Assembly (NCBI GenBank): GCA_045614565.1
Contig: JAZLDG010000102.1
Location: 27,660-91,659, forward strand
From: Scatosoma sp045614565
Lineage (GTDB): Bacteria > Bacillota > Clostridia > Christensenellales > Borkfalkiaceae
DNA: 64,000 nt
Reading direction: 5' to 3'
In this document: piece after piece, positions 37,501 through 46,584 of the stretch
Position numbering within the stretch: position 1 is the first letter of the stretch
Layout of the letters: each line of letters starts with the position of its first letter
Notes under the pieces: model-generated
The model's input: only the letters and a program-made list of their open reading frames with translations
Databases searched by the model: none
Told to the model about the DNA's origin: nothing
Translations under genes and position numbers: made by a program

Positions 37501-37577
37501 TGCATAAAGTGATAATACGAGCGACGGATACGGCGGGTAACTCAAGCTACATATATTATTATTTAAACGTAGAATAA
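34542..37577 (+). CDS. Large membrane-anchored extracellular protein, unknown function
   Basis: A 1011-residue protein with one N-terminal hydrophobic segment (about 12-30; LIIIFLLVALMSIVASLVLL) and the rest outside the cell. It has no lipobox, so it stays anchored as a signal anchor or is cleaved. Two stretches (residues ~145-350 and ~560-790) look like concanavalin-type jelly rolls, and Ig-like segments occur between them and at the C terminus (HKVIIRATDTAGNSSYIYYY). No catalytic motif seen. Because translation is coupled to the MalG-type permease by an ATGA overlap, it is probably part of the uptake machinery, for instance a glycan-binding scaffold. Family not recognised. Confidence 0.75.
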   Translation: MINRNAKKTNLIIIFLLVALMSIVASLVLLCEKNKKVVIAEANLSLEIQSIYSLDETIALPEKTEVVVDGVKYTTIEGTLIAPDGMFYEANGAELSLNKVGRYFVRYYYIMDGKTLYVEKSFNVSVNNASVSSNSSSVQFSDLQYKFTEDGEVLQGLNVKVTDTDTFTYNKPIKLNENGLTNFVTVSHIALESTSRAYLYFRLTDCYDENNYIEFRVRLLENNENAPVHAAFSGGEFIGLTNNANTVTSGKYELIQIDDEVYAKQYDHMYPGKNYFRLFYDASTMRAYCTQWSPNAAPILINDFSNFDLYGQDSFKGFTNNEVYFSFYAKEFSGATCEMEFFGIGEDEGSELEISEYNETLAPEIIVDYQPTSGDMIYSTRNAKISLYDAIVYDVNYVSLSKEVYYNYGTPNQVAIPVENNLFTTRWLGEYTIVYRAKDAYGNIGIKEVPVVCVATRGDKMISIEAKGIADIEAAVGQEVQLPITENLSVTTINRDVSYKVEAKYLPDNVSVALNEDMIFVPMYSGEWNIVYTATDNVTTVEKVYNLFVEGKDTIIADGSPILPKYFIKNAEYSIENYYAYLFKNDNREKVLLKAKARFDGTGEYVDIEDAGISITGATSVSFQYVYDDNVVKTTSEYPIIDVGFKNEWNIGEYFQGDFTKTVGAKNASFESNKTSGMNTLEFIKELSFSFFNLQFSIPEGKRNFSELNITLTDYYDEHNSLVIRIKPNGAKLDFYVGTQVKQVTTVELADAILYYDAEKKSMIFGDVSIPIENPFKTDKCYFSISLCDLMGESTIAISKLNNQQTTTLRNDFSLPQIMAQADPGNKRLGEAVTVFSASATDILSPILQEKLTVVVKGPDENYVRSVDGVILGENTLANRNYDIKLDSIGRYTIQYICFDQNDRKAVYFAYYTVLDLEEPEINFAEKDFKSGDFVNTKIGVKHAFKLVECKDDMDETLPVVKIFVVDPFNVINMMEEENYTPTTKGLHKVIIRATDTAGNSSYIYYYLNVE

Positions 37578-37588
37578 GGAGATAGCAG

Positions 37589-39610
37589 ATGAAGAAGTTT
37601 ATAGTTTGTCTATTGAGTTTTATTATCACATTTGTATGTTGTGGTTTAACTTCATGTAAAAATGGGACTTCGAGTAGCGAGGAGATAGATAATACTGAAA
37701 CCGTAGAAAAAGTTTCCTATCAGGGTACGCACGATTTCAGTTATACGGAGACAGATGATTATTTGGTGAAAGACGGGAAAACAGAGTATATTTTGGTGTA
37801 TTCCACTGCTAAAGACCCCACAAAAATGCTTGGTGTGGCCAGAAGTGAATTTATCAAATTTTTCCGTATGGCGACGGGGATAACTTTGGCAACACGAAGT
37901 GACGAGGGTTTGATATACGATGAGAACGCAAAGTATATTAGTCTTGGTGAGACAACCTTGTCTAAAAGCGCAGGTATAGTCCCTGATAAAGAATTGCTCG
38001 GTAGTGACGGCGTTCGTATTGAGACGAAAGGAAAATCAATTTTCTTATATGGCGGTGCTGCAAGTGGTACCTTATATGCGGTGTACGACTTTTTAGAATT
38101 AGAATTCAATTACGAATTTTATTATACAGATTGCTATGAAATTGACACGGATGTTAAGGAGGTGACGCTGAAAAATTATAATGTTACGGATATTCCTGAC
38201 ATTCCTCTTCGTTCTCCTGAATACGGTTGGCAATTTTTTACGACTGTCGGTGTGACAGAAGACGAGCAGATGGACCATTATCGCTACAGACAGCCTTGGC
38301 GATTTAACGAAATCGCATTACCGATTCATGAAGAATATACACTAAATTCAACTGGTAAGCACGTTCACAATACGAGCGAATATTTCCCTAAGCGGATTTA
38401 TCAAGCCGAACATCCGAAATGGTTTGGTACGGACGGCGTACAGCCTTGTTTTACTGCTCGTGGGGATGACGCAGAATTGGAGGCAATGGTTGACGAAGCG
38501 GCAAAGAAGATAGAATTTTCTTTGCAAGCGTATCCGGTTGCAAAGAATGCCAGTAACAACGCGGTTACCTTTACAATTGAGGACGGATCTTACCATTGTA
38601 CTTGCGAAGCTTGTGTAGAGCGTACAAATCAATATGGTGGCTTTGAATCGGCGCTTGTGATCCTATTTATGAATAGAGTTGCGGAAAAAGTAGATGCATG
38701 GATGGCGTTAGAAGAAAACGCGGCGCATAGACGAGACTTGACATATTTATTCTACGGCTATAACTATTGGAATAAAGCTCCCGTGTACTACGACGAGGTT
38801 GAGAAAAAGTATAAACTCATAGCAGAGGAGTTGGAACTCCGTGATAACGTTGGGGTGTACCTTTGTGTTCAAGCAGATAGAAATAATAGTATTTATACGA
38901 ACTATAATATCGATAAGGTAGTGAACCATTTTCAACAATGGTCAGCAATTTGTGATAACGTTTATGTTTGGTCATATAGTACAAACTTTAATAGTTTCTT
39001 GTCGCCGAGCGACACCTTCGCATTTCAAAATGAAGATTTCTATCAGCTTTTAGCAGCTTCGGGATGCAAATGGCATTATAATAACTCTCAATACAATCAA
39101 TACGGTGCGGCAACGACGTTCCATATGTTAAAAGCGTACATTAATTCTAAATTGATGTGGAATTCCAGCTTAAAATCGACGGATTTAATGGAAAAGTACT
39201 TTGAAGCAATGTTCAAGGAAAGTGCAGACGTGATGTATAAGTATTTTGAAGAATTGCGTGTGCACTGGAAACAAATGAGAAAAGAGAATGTTATTACAAA
39301 TAATTTTGATAAAAGTTTATGGCCGTACGGGTTATTAGACAAATGGCAAAATATGTTCGATGAAGCGGTTGCTAAGGTTGAAAAATATAAGGAAACGGAT
39401 GCGACGCTTTACAATACAATTCTGAAACATATCGACTGCGAGCGGCTGTTCTTAGATTATGGTATGTTGGAAATGTATGCAGATGTATTAACGCGAGACC
39501 AAACTACGATTATCAAAAAAAGAGCGAAACATACCATTGAACAATATGGTATTAACAATACGAATGAACACGCGAAAAACGACTTGTTTGTATACGTTAA
39601 GGATTTCTAA
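37589..39610 (+). CDS. DUF4838-type lipoprotein, putative extracellular glycosidase
   Basis: A 673-residue lipoprotein (signal peptide with lipobox LTSC). The N-terminal ~150 residues look like the small alpha/beta domain that precedes alpha-glucuronidase and GH20-type barrels (YISLGETTL, LYGGAASGTLYAVYDFLE). The central region has the DUF4838 pattern with paired cysteines (YHCTCEACVERT) and a long helical C terminus. Proteins of this group are found in glycan-use loci but most lack a proven activity. Ribosome binding site AAGGAGATAG, 11 bp after the previous gene. Confidence 0.82.
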   Translation: MKKFIVCLLSFIITFVCCGLTSCKNGTSSSEEIDNTETVEKVSYQGTHDFSYTETDDYLVKDGKTEYILVYSTAKDPTKMLGVARSEFIKFFRMATGITLATRSDEGLIYDENAKYISLGETTLSKSAGIVPDKELLGSDGVRIETKGKSIFLYGGAASGTLYAVYDFLELEFNYEFYYTDCYEIDTDVKEVTLKNYNVTDIPDIPLRSPEYGWQFFTTVGVTEDEQMDHYRYRQPWRFNEIALPIHEEYTLNSTGKHVHNTSEYFPKRIYQAEHPKWFGTDGVQPCFTARGDDAELEAMVDEAAKKIEFSLQAYPVAKNASNNAVTFTIEDGSYHCTCEACVERTNQYGGFESALVILFMNRVAEKVDAWMALEENAAHRRDLTYLFYGYNYWNKAPVYYDEVEKKYKLIAEELELRDNVGVYLCVQADRNNSIYTNYNIDKVVNHFQQWSAICDNVYVWSYSTNFNSFLSPSDTFAFQNEDFYQLLAASGCKWHYNNSQYNQYGAATTFHMLKAYINSKLMWNSSLKSTDLMEKYFEAMFKESADVMYKYFEELRVHWKQMRKENVITNNFDKSLWPYGLLDKWQNMFDEAVAKVEKYKETDATLYNTILKHIDCERLFLDYGMLEMYADVLTRDQTTIIKKRAKHTIEQYGINNTNEHAKNDLFVYVKDF

Positions 39611-39627
39611 AAACGGAGGAGTAAACA

Positions 39628-41634
39628 ATGAGAATAATCAAGAAATTTACACTGATGTTTTTTGCAGTGCTATTAATGAGTTTGTGTGTTGCTTGTAAGG
39701 ATTGTAATGAATCGAGTGGCAATACCGAAGATAGCTCGTCTACAGAAAGTACCTTGCAAATTAGCTATACAAAACGAGAAATCGAACTGATGGAAAGTTT
39801 TTATTTAGAACCGACGCTTGGTGGAATGGTCTTGGAGGGAGTGCAATATCATTCTTCTAATCCGTTAGTTGCTTCGGTGAGGGCGGACGGCAAAGTTTCT
39901 GGTACAGGAATTGGTACTGCTGAAATTGCTGTTTCTTTCGGTGAATATTCCGCAAAGTGTGAAGTTACAGTTGGTACGGGGGTAGAGTTACCTAGTTTGC
40001 AGTTTTACCAAGTAAATCAGCAAATAGTCACGATTAGTGACGTGGATCTTTTGGATTTAAGTTGTTACATACAGTATGACGGTACGGTTTATACAGATGC
40101 ACTCGTTTCCTATAAGCTCGACAATCCCGATGCAGGGGAGATAGTGAACGGCAAGTTTTTACCCAATGTATTGGTGGGAAACACGGCAGTAGAGACAAAA
40201 ATCACGGCGAGTGCTAGTTGGAAGAACGTGCAAACGAACGTATTGACGAAAGAAATCACAGTCAAAGTAATACCCGTTGTAGAGGAATACAGCTATCTAA
40301 CCTTAAACGGTTTAGCCTATTCAAACGGTATAACGTTATATACAACGGATAACTTTGAAGGAAAAGCTTACAAAACGCAGGACTCATTCGTTTGTAGAAT
40401 TGTAAAGAACGGTGAAGAGATTTCCGATCCAGCAAACATTCGATACACTTTTAAGAATGAAGGTATTGCAAGGCTTGAAGGGGAAGAAATAAAGGCTATT
40501 TCAGCAGGACAAACGGAGATGCAGATTGAGTACTTCGAGGGCGATACCGTGTGCACGAGTTTGAATGTGGTAATTGACGTGGTCCGCCCAGTTGCATTCT
40601 ATACAACACCATTGGATATGGTGTCTGCTGTGGATGGTGTTGCCTTGCCCGAGGAAGTCATTCCTTCGAATTTGATTGTCAAAGCCGTTCAAAACCAAGG
40701 TAAGGACAACGAGAAAGAGCTTACCGTTCGCGACGGCAAAGCGTATGGGTTGGAAACATCAGAAAAAGAAAAAACGAGCACTAGGGTAACGTTTTATTCG
40801 GAAACGTACGGTTACGAATGTAATGTTAGCGGTTATACAAAAGTGATTAGAACGCAGGACGATTTATACGACCTATCCTTAAACGAGAGCAACGGTTTCA
40901 AACTGACTGGTTATTACTACTTACTTAACGATATCACCGTAGATGACAACTGGCTAGGCGTAATGCAATCTGGGGACGATAAGACGTTGCGGGAAACGGC
41001 GCCAGGGTTTAGGGGTATCTTTGATGGAAACGGCAAGACCTTGACCTTAACGAGGGTAACGGAAAGCGGTGGTAACGGTTTATTCGGTAGGGTTGGAACA
41101 AAAGCCACGATAAAAAATTTGGGCATTACGGTAACTGGGGTGCTCGGTGCTGAAACGAATAGTAATGTTATAGCGTATTACATCGCAGCGAATGCTACAT
41201 TGGAAAATATGAGTATCTGCTATATGCCAAGCGAAATAACCAATAACCGTCTGAATTTGCTTTGTTATCAAACAAGCTACACGGCAGTTTTAAGAGATGT
41301 ATACATCTACGTGAGCGAAAACGTAAAAAGTCCAGCTAGTTCAGTAACTACGTACGGTTATTTAGGAGGTTACTTCATAAGAAGCGACAAAGCGAACGCA
41401 GTACAATATTTAGAGAACGTACGCGTCGTTTCTAAAAACGTAATATACGCGAAGTATGATTATCATCAAGTTAAGTATTATGCAAGCAACGATAACGTTC
41501 TCGAAGACGATAAAAATTTCATGAAAGCAGGATTATATCGTTACGATGACGTTGCATCGTTGCAAACAGAGACACAGATGGTCGGCAGTTGGAAAATTAA
41601 CGAAGACGGTAGCGCAAGCTATACCGAAGCCTAA
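39628..41634 (+). CDS. Ig-like (BIG2) lipoprotein with C-terminal shared module
   Basis: A 668-residue lipoprotein (lipobox CVAC). Residues ~45-115 form a bacterial Ig-like BIG2 domain (VQYHSSNPLVASVRADGKVS). Further Ig-like segments follow. The last ~265 residues (~404-668) are a module also found twice in the protein at 41814: DLYDLSLNES, YYYLLNDITVD, FDGNGKTLTLT, GLFGRVGTKATIKNLGI, ending VGSWKINEDGSASY. Its repeated turns suggest a beta-helix or GLUG-like fold. Probable role: surface adhesion to glycan. No enzyme motif. Confidence 0.8.
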   Translation: MRIIKKFTLMFFAVLLMSLCVACKDCNESSGNTEDSSSTESTLQISYTKREIELMESFYLEPTLGGMVLEGVQYHSSNPLVASVRADGKVSGTGIGTAEIAVSFGEYSAKCEVTVGTGVELPSLQFYQVNQQIVTISDVDLLDLSCYIQYDGTVYTDALVSYKLDNPDAGEIVNGKFLPNVLVGNTAVETKITASASWKNVQTNVLTKEITVKVIPVVEEYSYLTLNGLAYSNGITLYTTDNFEGKAYKTQDSFVCRIVKNGEEISDPANIRYTFKNEGIARLEGEEIKAISAGQTEMQIEYFEGDTVCTSLNVVIDVVRPVAFYTTPLDMVSAVDGVALPEEVIPSNLIVKAVQNQGKDNEKELTVRDGKAYGLETSEKEKTSTRVTFYSETYGYECNVSGYTKVIRTQDDLYDLSLNESNGFKLTGYYYLLNDITVDDNWLGVMQSGDDKTLRETAPGFRGIFDGNGKTLTLTRVTESGGNGLFGRVGTKATIKNLGITVTGVLGAETNSNVIAYYIAANATLENMSICYMPSEITNNRLNLLCYQTSYTAVLRDVYIYVSENVKSPASSVTTYGYLGGYFIRSDKANAVQYLENVRVVSKNVIYAKYDYHQVKYYASNDNVLEDDKNFMKAGLYRYDDVASLQTETQMVGSWKINEDGSASYTEA

Positions 41635-41691
41635 TGAAAAAGCTCTATTTTTGGGGTTAAAAATATGAAAAATAAAAAAGGAGGATTTTAA

Positions 41692-41817
41692 ATGAAAATT
41701 TACCAAAAACCAAAAATTATTGTAAAGCTTTTATCCCCCAATGATATAATCACGAATTCTTTCGACGGCGATTATATCGACGATTTTAAACTGTTTGAGG
41801 AGGGCGGACAACAATGA
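41692..41817 (+). CDS. Small 41-residue protein, unknown function
   Basis: ATG at 41692 follows an excellent AAAGGAGGATTT site and the frame stops at 41815-41817. It overlaps the start of the large surface protein by 4 bp (ATGA). The sequence starts MKIYQKPKIIVKLLSPNDII and ends with an acidic, Gly-rich tail; it has no signal peptide or cysteines. Size, strong ribosome binding site and coupling argue it is real. It may be a leader peptide that couples translation, or a small partner or modified peptide; I cannot choose. Confidence 0.65.
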   Translation: MKIYQKPKIIVKLLSPNDIITNSFDGDYIDDFKLFEEGGQQ

Positions 41818-44800
41818 AAGTGAAGAACAGAGACAAAGTGGTAGGTGCACTTGCCTTTGTTGCAACGGCGTGTATGGCGTTTTCATTTGCACAAATGGAT
41901 AACAAGATTAGCGCAAACGCAGCAGTCAACGAGGCAGGACAATCAGCATTTTACGTTCAAAACGGTGCAAGCGTTCGTACGACCGCGGATACTTCGGGTA
42001 TTCGTTTTACGACAATTATATCCAAAGAATATTACGAAAGCGTAAAAAATTCTAATCCTACATGGGGAACAGTTGTAGGCTATGAAGAGGAAGATGCGGA
42101 TATATTGACGCTCGCTAAGGCAAATGAGAACGAAAACGACGCTATTTATCTGTACGAACCCAAAACGGCAGCGGGTAATCCAGTGGCTATTCAACCTACA
42201 TTATCCGACGACGGAGCGTATTATTACTATAATACGGTTATTACTTATAGGAATTTAACGCAATCACAATTTGATTATGCTTGTAATGTAAAAATTAACG
42301 TCCGTTCTTACGTGACCTACGGTGAAACCACTGTATACTCGTACGTGGACGAAAATACCGACACCTATCGTTCTGTTACCGAAACCGCGGAAAAGGTTTT
42401 GGTAGATGACGCAATCGGCAATGGTTTTTACGTGGACAACGAAAATGAGACTGTACAACAAGCAAAAAGTGTCTTGAAAAGTTATATTAACGCAAAACAA
42501 TTCTTGCAAACAGTTAGCGACAAAGTTGCGTATTCCTACGATATGGCGGATACGGGAGACAAATTGACATATTTGGACGTGGTGGACGGCGCCTACGAGT
42601 TAGTTATTAATAACGTAGAGATGGGTGAATATACCGTTACCAACGGTGAGATTACCTTAAACGAAAACTTCCCCTCGACGTTGGTGCTTGGTGAGAAGTA
42701 CACTGTGGTATTGAAAAATACAAGCACTACTACGTTGCAAACGTTCAAGTACGTTTCTAACACCATTTCTTCGACAGACGAATTCAATACGATGATGAAA
42801 ACGTATTCTAATACGGCTGAAAAACCGACAACGCCGAAAAAATATTATGCATTAGTTGATAATATCGGTAATAGCAGTTTTAGCACTTTAGACGGCAGTA
42901 AGTATTGTTTCTATGACGTGCTTGACGGGCAAGGTTTTCAATTTACGATAGGCACGGTGACAAAGCAAGGTATTTTTGGATTTACAAATAATAAGCAATC
43001 TGAAGCAGTCATTAAAAACCTTTCAATCAAAATAACTAACGTAATAAATCCGAATAATAACAAATCACTCCAACCTAATGTCTTTGGTTATGATTTGAGA
43101 AAGGCAACGATTGAAAACGTCAGTGTTGCATATACGCCATCGGGTACTAGAAATCATATGCTTTTAACTTTCGGAAATTTGGTAGACGGAATAAAGATGA
43201 AAGACGTTTATCTCTATTTCAACGATAAGGTAGGACCTTTCTCGTCTACTGGTGATTGGAGTACTGTGACTATTAATCAATGGGGCTATATTGGCGGTAC
43301 ATTAGGGGATAAAGCCGAAACTTCTTTTAATGCGAATGGCGTATACACCGTTTCCAAGAACCACAAGGTTGCAGGGTTTAGAACTACTTACTCAGCAACT
43401 ACTGTTAAGATGTATTGTGCAAGTAATGAAACGGATGCTGTTAAAGAGGAAATCAAAACCTACGCCGCAAATAAATACACTTCAGCTACCACTATGACCG
43501 TTAATGCCTTGAGCAACGTATATAGATATGATTCGGTAAGCGATATGAAGAAGACGGTGACGAAGGTCGGCGACTGGGTTATCAACGATGACGGTACGAC
43601 AACTTGGGCTCCAGAAGCAGACGGGTTCGTTCCCGAATATAGTGAACAGGAAACTATAGTTTCCATTGACAAGACGGAACATAATCTCGTAAACAGCTAC
43701 GAATTGGTATCGGATGAAGAAAATACCGAGAAGTTTGTATTCAGCGGTAATTTAGCAGTTCCTGTAGATGGACTTACGGCAGGTACCTACACTGTATCTG
43801 TAAACGGAGTTGAGGTAGAAGGCGCAGTCGTTACGAATAATTTGGTTACGTTCCCTATTGCTAACGCAACGATGACGCTTGGCGGAGTGAATACGTTAGA
43901 AGTGGGCGACCATATTCAGCCGTTTAGATATATCACCAAGGTATTGTCAACGGAAACTGAGCTTCAAAAAGCTCTCCACGTGTATGCGAGAACTCAAACT
44001 TCTATTGAACAGCAAAGATATTATGTGTTAGGCGACAATATTACAATAGAGACACTCTTCAATAGTGGTTCCACAAACGAGAATTATACGTTCTTAGACG
44101 TTCTTGATGGTGCAGGCTATACGATATCGGTGGGAACTATGAAAAAAGCCGGTCTTTTTGGTAACGTGGGTAGTAGGGCAGTCGTTAAAGACCTTTGTGT
44201 TAAAGTTACGAATTCTGTTGGACCGAACAATAACGCTACTACAACGTCTATGCTTGCATATTCGATTAAAGGTGCGACCATTAAAAATGTTGCTTTGATT
44301 TTCGATACTTATAGAACACTTGCTTACAAGTGGAACTTTATCGCACAAACGATTGACGCAAATACGGTAATGGAAGACGTTTACGCTTGGATTGATGGTG
44401 GCACGTCGTTCGAGACGGCAACGGAGGTTTCTGGCGGTAAGGGTTATATCGGCGGTAATGCGGGCAATGCTGCTTGGGAAACGAAAATTAAGAACCTTTA
44501 CTTTGTTGCGCCTTTCGCACAAGCTATTTTAGATGGCGAAGGAAATATTTCCTATGCGAGCAACGAAACTGGGCTCGAGGAAGGGGCTAAGAAGCTTGCA
44601 AACCTTTATAGATATTCTTCTGCAGAAGCTATGGCGGATGCGGGCGTAACGCAAGTTGGCAACTGGAAAATCGACAAGAATACAGGCGCTGTTGTTTACG
44701 ACGCAAACTCTTACGTGAGCAACGATGAAAATACTTCTAACGGTATCGTTGGCGGAACTTTATCAGAAAGTTTATTTATGACGATTGAAGAAACGCTTAC

Positions 44801-45203
44801 GATGGAAGACGGAGCGGTTGCGAAGTCGGGCGACGAAACGATTGTAAAAGTGAACGGTAGCAAGCTTGTTGCAGTAGGCGCGGGTAAGACGACTGTTTCC
44901 GTTACGGTAGGCAACTATACACGTATCGTATTTGTGGTGGTAGAAGACCCTACGGCGACGGCAACCGTAGAGAATATTACTTTGACGGTAAACGGCAATG
45001 CGTCGATTATTGTGAAAGCAGATTTCAGAGTAGAGTATAAAGCTATTAAAATTGTGAGCGGTAGTGATTGTGTTTCGCTTTCGGGAGACGTCTTGACGGC
45101 ACTTGCGGAAGGTACTGCAACTGTGAGGGTTGCTTTCCAAATCAAAGGCATTGTCAAGGTGGTTGACGTTACGGTTACGGTAAGCGCGGCACAAGTAGAA
45201 TAA
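41814..45203 (+). CDS. Large exported surface protein with two copies of the shared module and BIG2 repeats
   Basis: A 1129-residue protein. The signal peptide is cleaved probably after SANA (~36). Residues ~45-250 form a domain starting FYVQNGASVRTTADTSGIRF, common in surface proteins of gut Clostridia. Two tandem ~265-300-residue modules follow (~309-605 and ~702-968), each with a DVLDGxG, KxGxFG and TN core and each ending in VGDWVINDDG or VGNWKIDKNTG. The last ~150 residues hold BIG2-type Ig domains. No lipobox and no LPXTG motif, so attachment is unclear. Likely glycan-binding. Confidence 0.82.
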   Translation: MKVKNRDKVVGALAFVATACMAFSFAQMDNKISANAAVNEAGQSAFYVQNGASVRTTADTSGIRFTTIISKEYYESVKNSNPTWGTVVGYEEEDADILTLAKANENENDAIYLYEPKTAAGNPVAIQPTLSDDGAYYYYNTVITYRNLTQSQFDYACNVKINVRSYVTYGETTVYSYVDENTDTYRSVTETAEKVLVDDAIGNGFYVDNENETVQQAKSVLKSYINAKQFLQTVSDKVAYSYDMADTGDKLTYLDVVDGAYELVINNVEMGEYTVTNGEITLNENFPSTLVLGEKYTVVLKNTSTTTLQTFKYVSNTISSTDEFNTMMKTYSNTAEKPTTPKKYYALVDNIGNSSFSTLDGSKYCFYDVLDGQGFQFTIGTVTKQGIFGFTNNKQSEAVIKNLSIKITNVINPNNNKSLQPNVFGYDLRKATIENVSVAYTPSGTRNHMLLTFGNLVDGIKMKDVYLYFNDKVGPFSSTGDWSTVTINQWGYIGGTLGDKAETSFNANGVYTVSKNHKVAGFRTTYSATTVKMYCASNETDAVKEEIKTYAANKYTSATTMTVNALSNVYRYDSVSDMKKTVTKVGDWVINDDGTTTWAPEADGFVPEYSEQETIVSIDKTEHNLVNSYELVSDEENTEKFVFSGNLAVPVDGLTAGTYTVSVNGVEVEGAVVTNNLVTFPIANATMTLGGVNTLEVGDHIQPFRYITKVLSTETELQKALHVYARTQTSIEQQRYYVLGDNITIETLFNSGSTNENYTFLDVLDGAGYTISVGTMKKAGLFGNVGSRAVVKDLCVKVTNSVGPNNNATTTSMLAYSIKGATIKNVALIFDTYRTLAYKWNFIAQTIDANTVMEDVYAWIDGGTSFETATEVSGGKGYIGGNAGNAAWETKIKNLYFVAPFAQAILDGEGNISYASNETGLEEGAKKLANLYRYSSAEAMADAGVTQVGNWKIDKNTGAVVYDANSYVSNDENTSNGIVGGTLSESLFMTIEETLTMEDGAVAKSGDETIVKVNGSKLVAVGAGKTTVSVTVGNYTRIVFVVVEDPTATATVENITLTVNGNASIIVKADFRVEYKAIKIVSGSDCVSLSGDVLTALAEGTATVRVAFQIKGIVKVVDVTVTVSAAQVE

Positions 45204-45220
45204 AAAATCAACTAAGGAAT

Positions 45221-45252
45221 GATGCCCCGTTTTCATCGGGAAACGGGGCATC
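45221..45252 (+). terminator. Hairpin after the large surface protein gene
   Basis: GATGCCCCGTTT (45221-45232) pairs perfectly with AAACGGGGCATC (45241-45252). The trailing sequence (TGTCCGTTTAA) is only weakly T-rich, so it may be a partial terminator or mRNA end stabiliser within the operon. Confidence 0.6.
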
Positions 45253-45289
45253 TGTCCGTTTAATCTAAATTTAGTAAGGAGCTATGTTC

Positions 45290-46474
45290 ATGAAAAAGAA
45301 AATCATCAGGCTAATGATGTGCGTATTGTCTTGTGTGGTTGCATTGTTCGCCTTCTCGGCTTGTAAAGGTGGGGGCGATACAGGTAGTAATAGTGAGCCG
45401 AGCGCGCCTATTGAACCCGTTGTTTCTAAATATGTCCTTATATACATACAGGATGACGTAACGAAGGCAACTATAGAAGTTGACGAGGGTGAAGCCCCCG
45501 ACAGCGCTGAAATTCCTGCACTTACGCCGAAAGAGGGATACGACGTCGCATGGAGTGTGACGGACTTTTCCGTTTACAAAGGCGGTGATATTGTTTCGTG
45601 TGTTGCGGTATATACGCCTAAGGAGTATGTAGTTTCCTATGATGTGAACGGCGGTGTAGAAATTTTAGAATCGACGAGAGTACGTTATCAAAGCGAATAT
45701 TTGTTGACCACGCCTGAAAGAGAAGGGTATATTTTTTCTCACTGGACGGATGCGTCGGGTAATAAAGTGGCTTTAAGCGGTTCTGCTTGGAGAGTGGCGG
45801 GAAACGTTACGTTGACGGCGCAATGGACGCAAAGCACGGCAAACAAGTACGCAATTACTTTCCAACAGGAAGGAGCAGAGGATGTTGTGTATTATGTCAA
45901 CGAAGGTGAGGATTTTACAGGTGCTTTGCCCGAGTTGCTCTCGAAAACGGGTTATACGGCGGTTTGGGCGGTAAACGGAGAAACGCCTGATTTTAATAAT
46001 ATTTCTTCTAATTTAACCGTTACGCCGAAATATACGGCAAAGACATACACCGTTTCTTTTGAAACAAACGGCGGGAATGTGGTGACGGGTACAAGGGTTG
46101 TTACCTATGGAGAAGGGTACGATTTCAGTGATTTAGAGGTTACAAAAGCGGGTTTCTATTTTGTTAATGGTTGGCATTATGGAAACAAAAACGTATTAAC
46201 AACGGGTGTTTGGGATATCGATGGAGAGGAAACGATTACCTTGACTGTTAAGTGGAGTGTAAAAGTAACATTTAGACAAAGTAATTGTGAAGACATCACT
46301 CGATACTATTTTGTAGGTTCTTCCGTATCAAAAGAAGAAATGCCTATCGTTACGCCAAAAGATGGATATATTGTAAAATGGGAAGTAACAGCAGAAGAAA
46401 AGTTGACGAACTTGCAAAGCGATGTTATTATTCAAGCCATAGAGCAAAGTTTAACATGGTCGCCGGTTGCATAG
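45290..46474 (+). CDS. Lipoprotein with InlB-type B repeats
   Basis: A 394-residue lipoprotein (lipobox FSAC; start at 45290 after AAGGAG, which suits spacing better than the ATG two codons earlier). It alternates two repeat types: three short segments such as KYAITFQQEGAEDVVYYVNE ending GYTAVWAV, and two Listeria-Bacteroides (InlB B-repeat) segments such as YVVSYDVNGG...EGYIFSHW and YTVSFETNGG...GWHYGNK. B repeats build elongated stalks on the cell surface. Last gene of the exported block. Confidence 0.88.
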   Translation: MKKKIIRLMMCVLSCVVALFAFSACKGGGDTGSNSEPSAPIEPVVSKYVLIYIQDDVTKATIEVDEGEAPDSAEIPALTPKEGYDVAWSVTDFSVYKGGDIVSCVAVYTPKEYVVSYDVNGGVEILESTRVRYQSEYLLTTPEREGYIFSHWTDASGNKVALSGSAWRVAGNVTLTAQWTQSTANKYAITFQQEGAEDVVYYVNEGEDFTGALPELLSKTGYTAVWAVNGETPDFNNISSNLTVTPKYTAKTYTVSFETNGGNVVTGTRVVTYGEGYDFSDLEVTKAGFYFVNGWHYGNKNVLTTGVWDIDGEETITLTVKWSVKVTFRQSNCEDITRYYFVGSSVSKEEMPIVTPKDGYIVKWEVTAEEKLTNLQSDVIIQAIEQSLTWSPVA

Positions 46475-46584
46475 GTTATTAGAAAAAGACAATGAAAAAA
46501 TCGCGCTAATATAGATGTCGTTTCTGATGTTGTGTATTGCATGTTACAAAGATATTCAAATCAGTCGATTTAATTTTAATTTTC

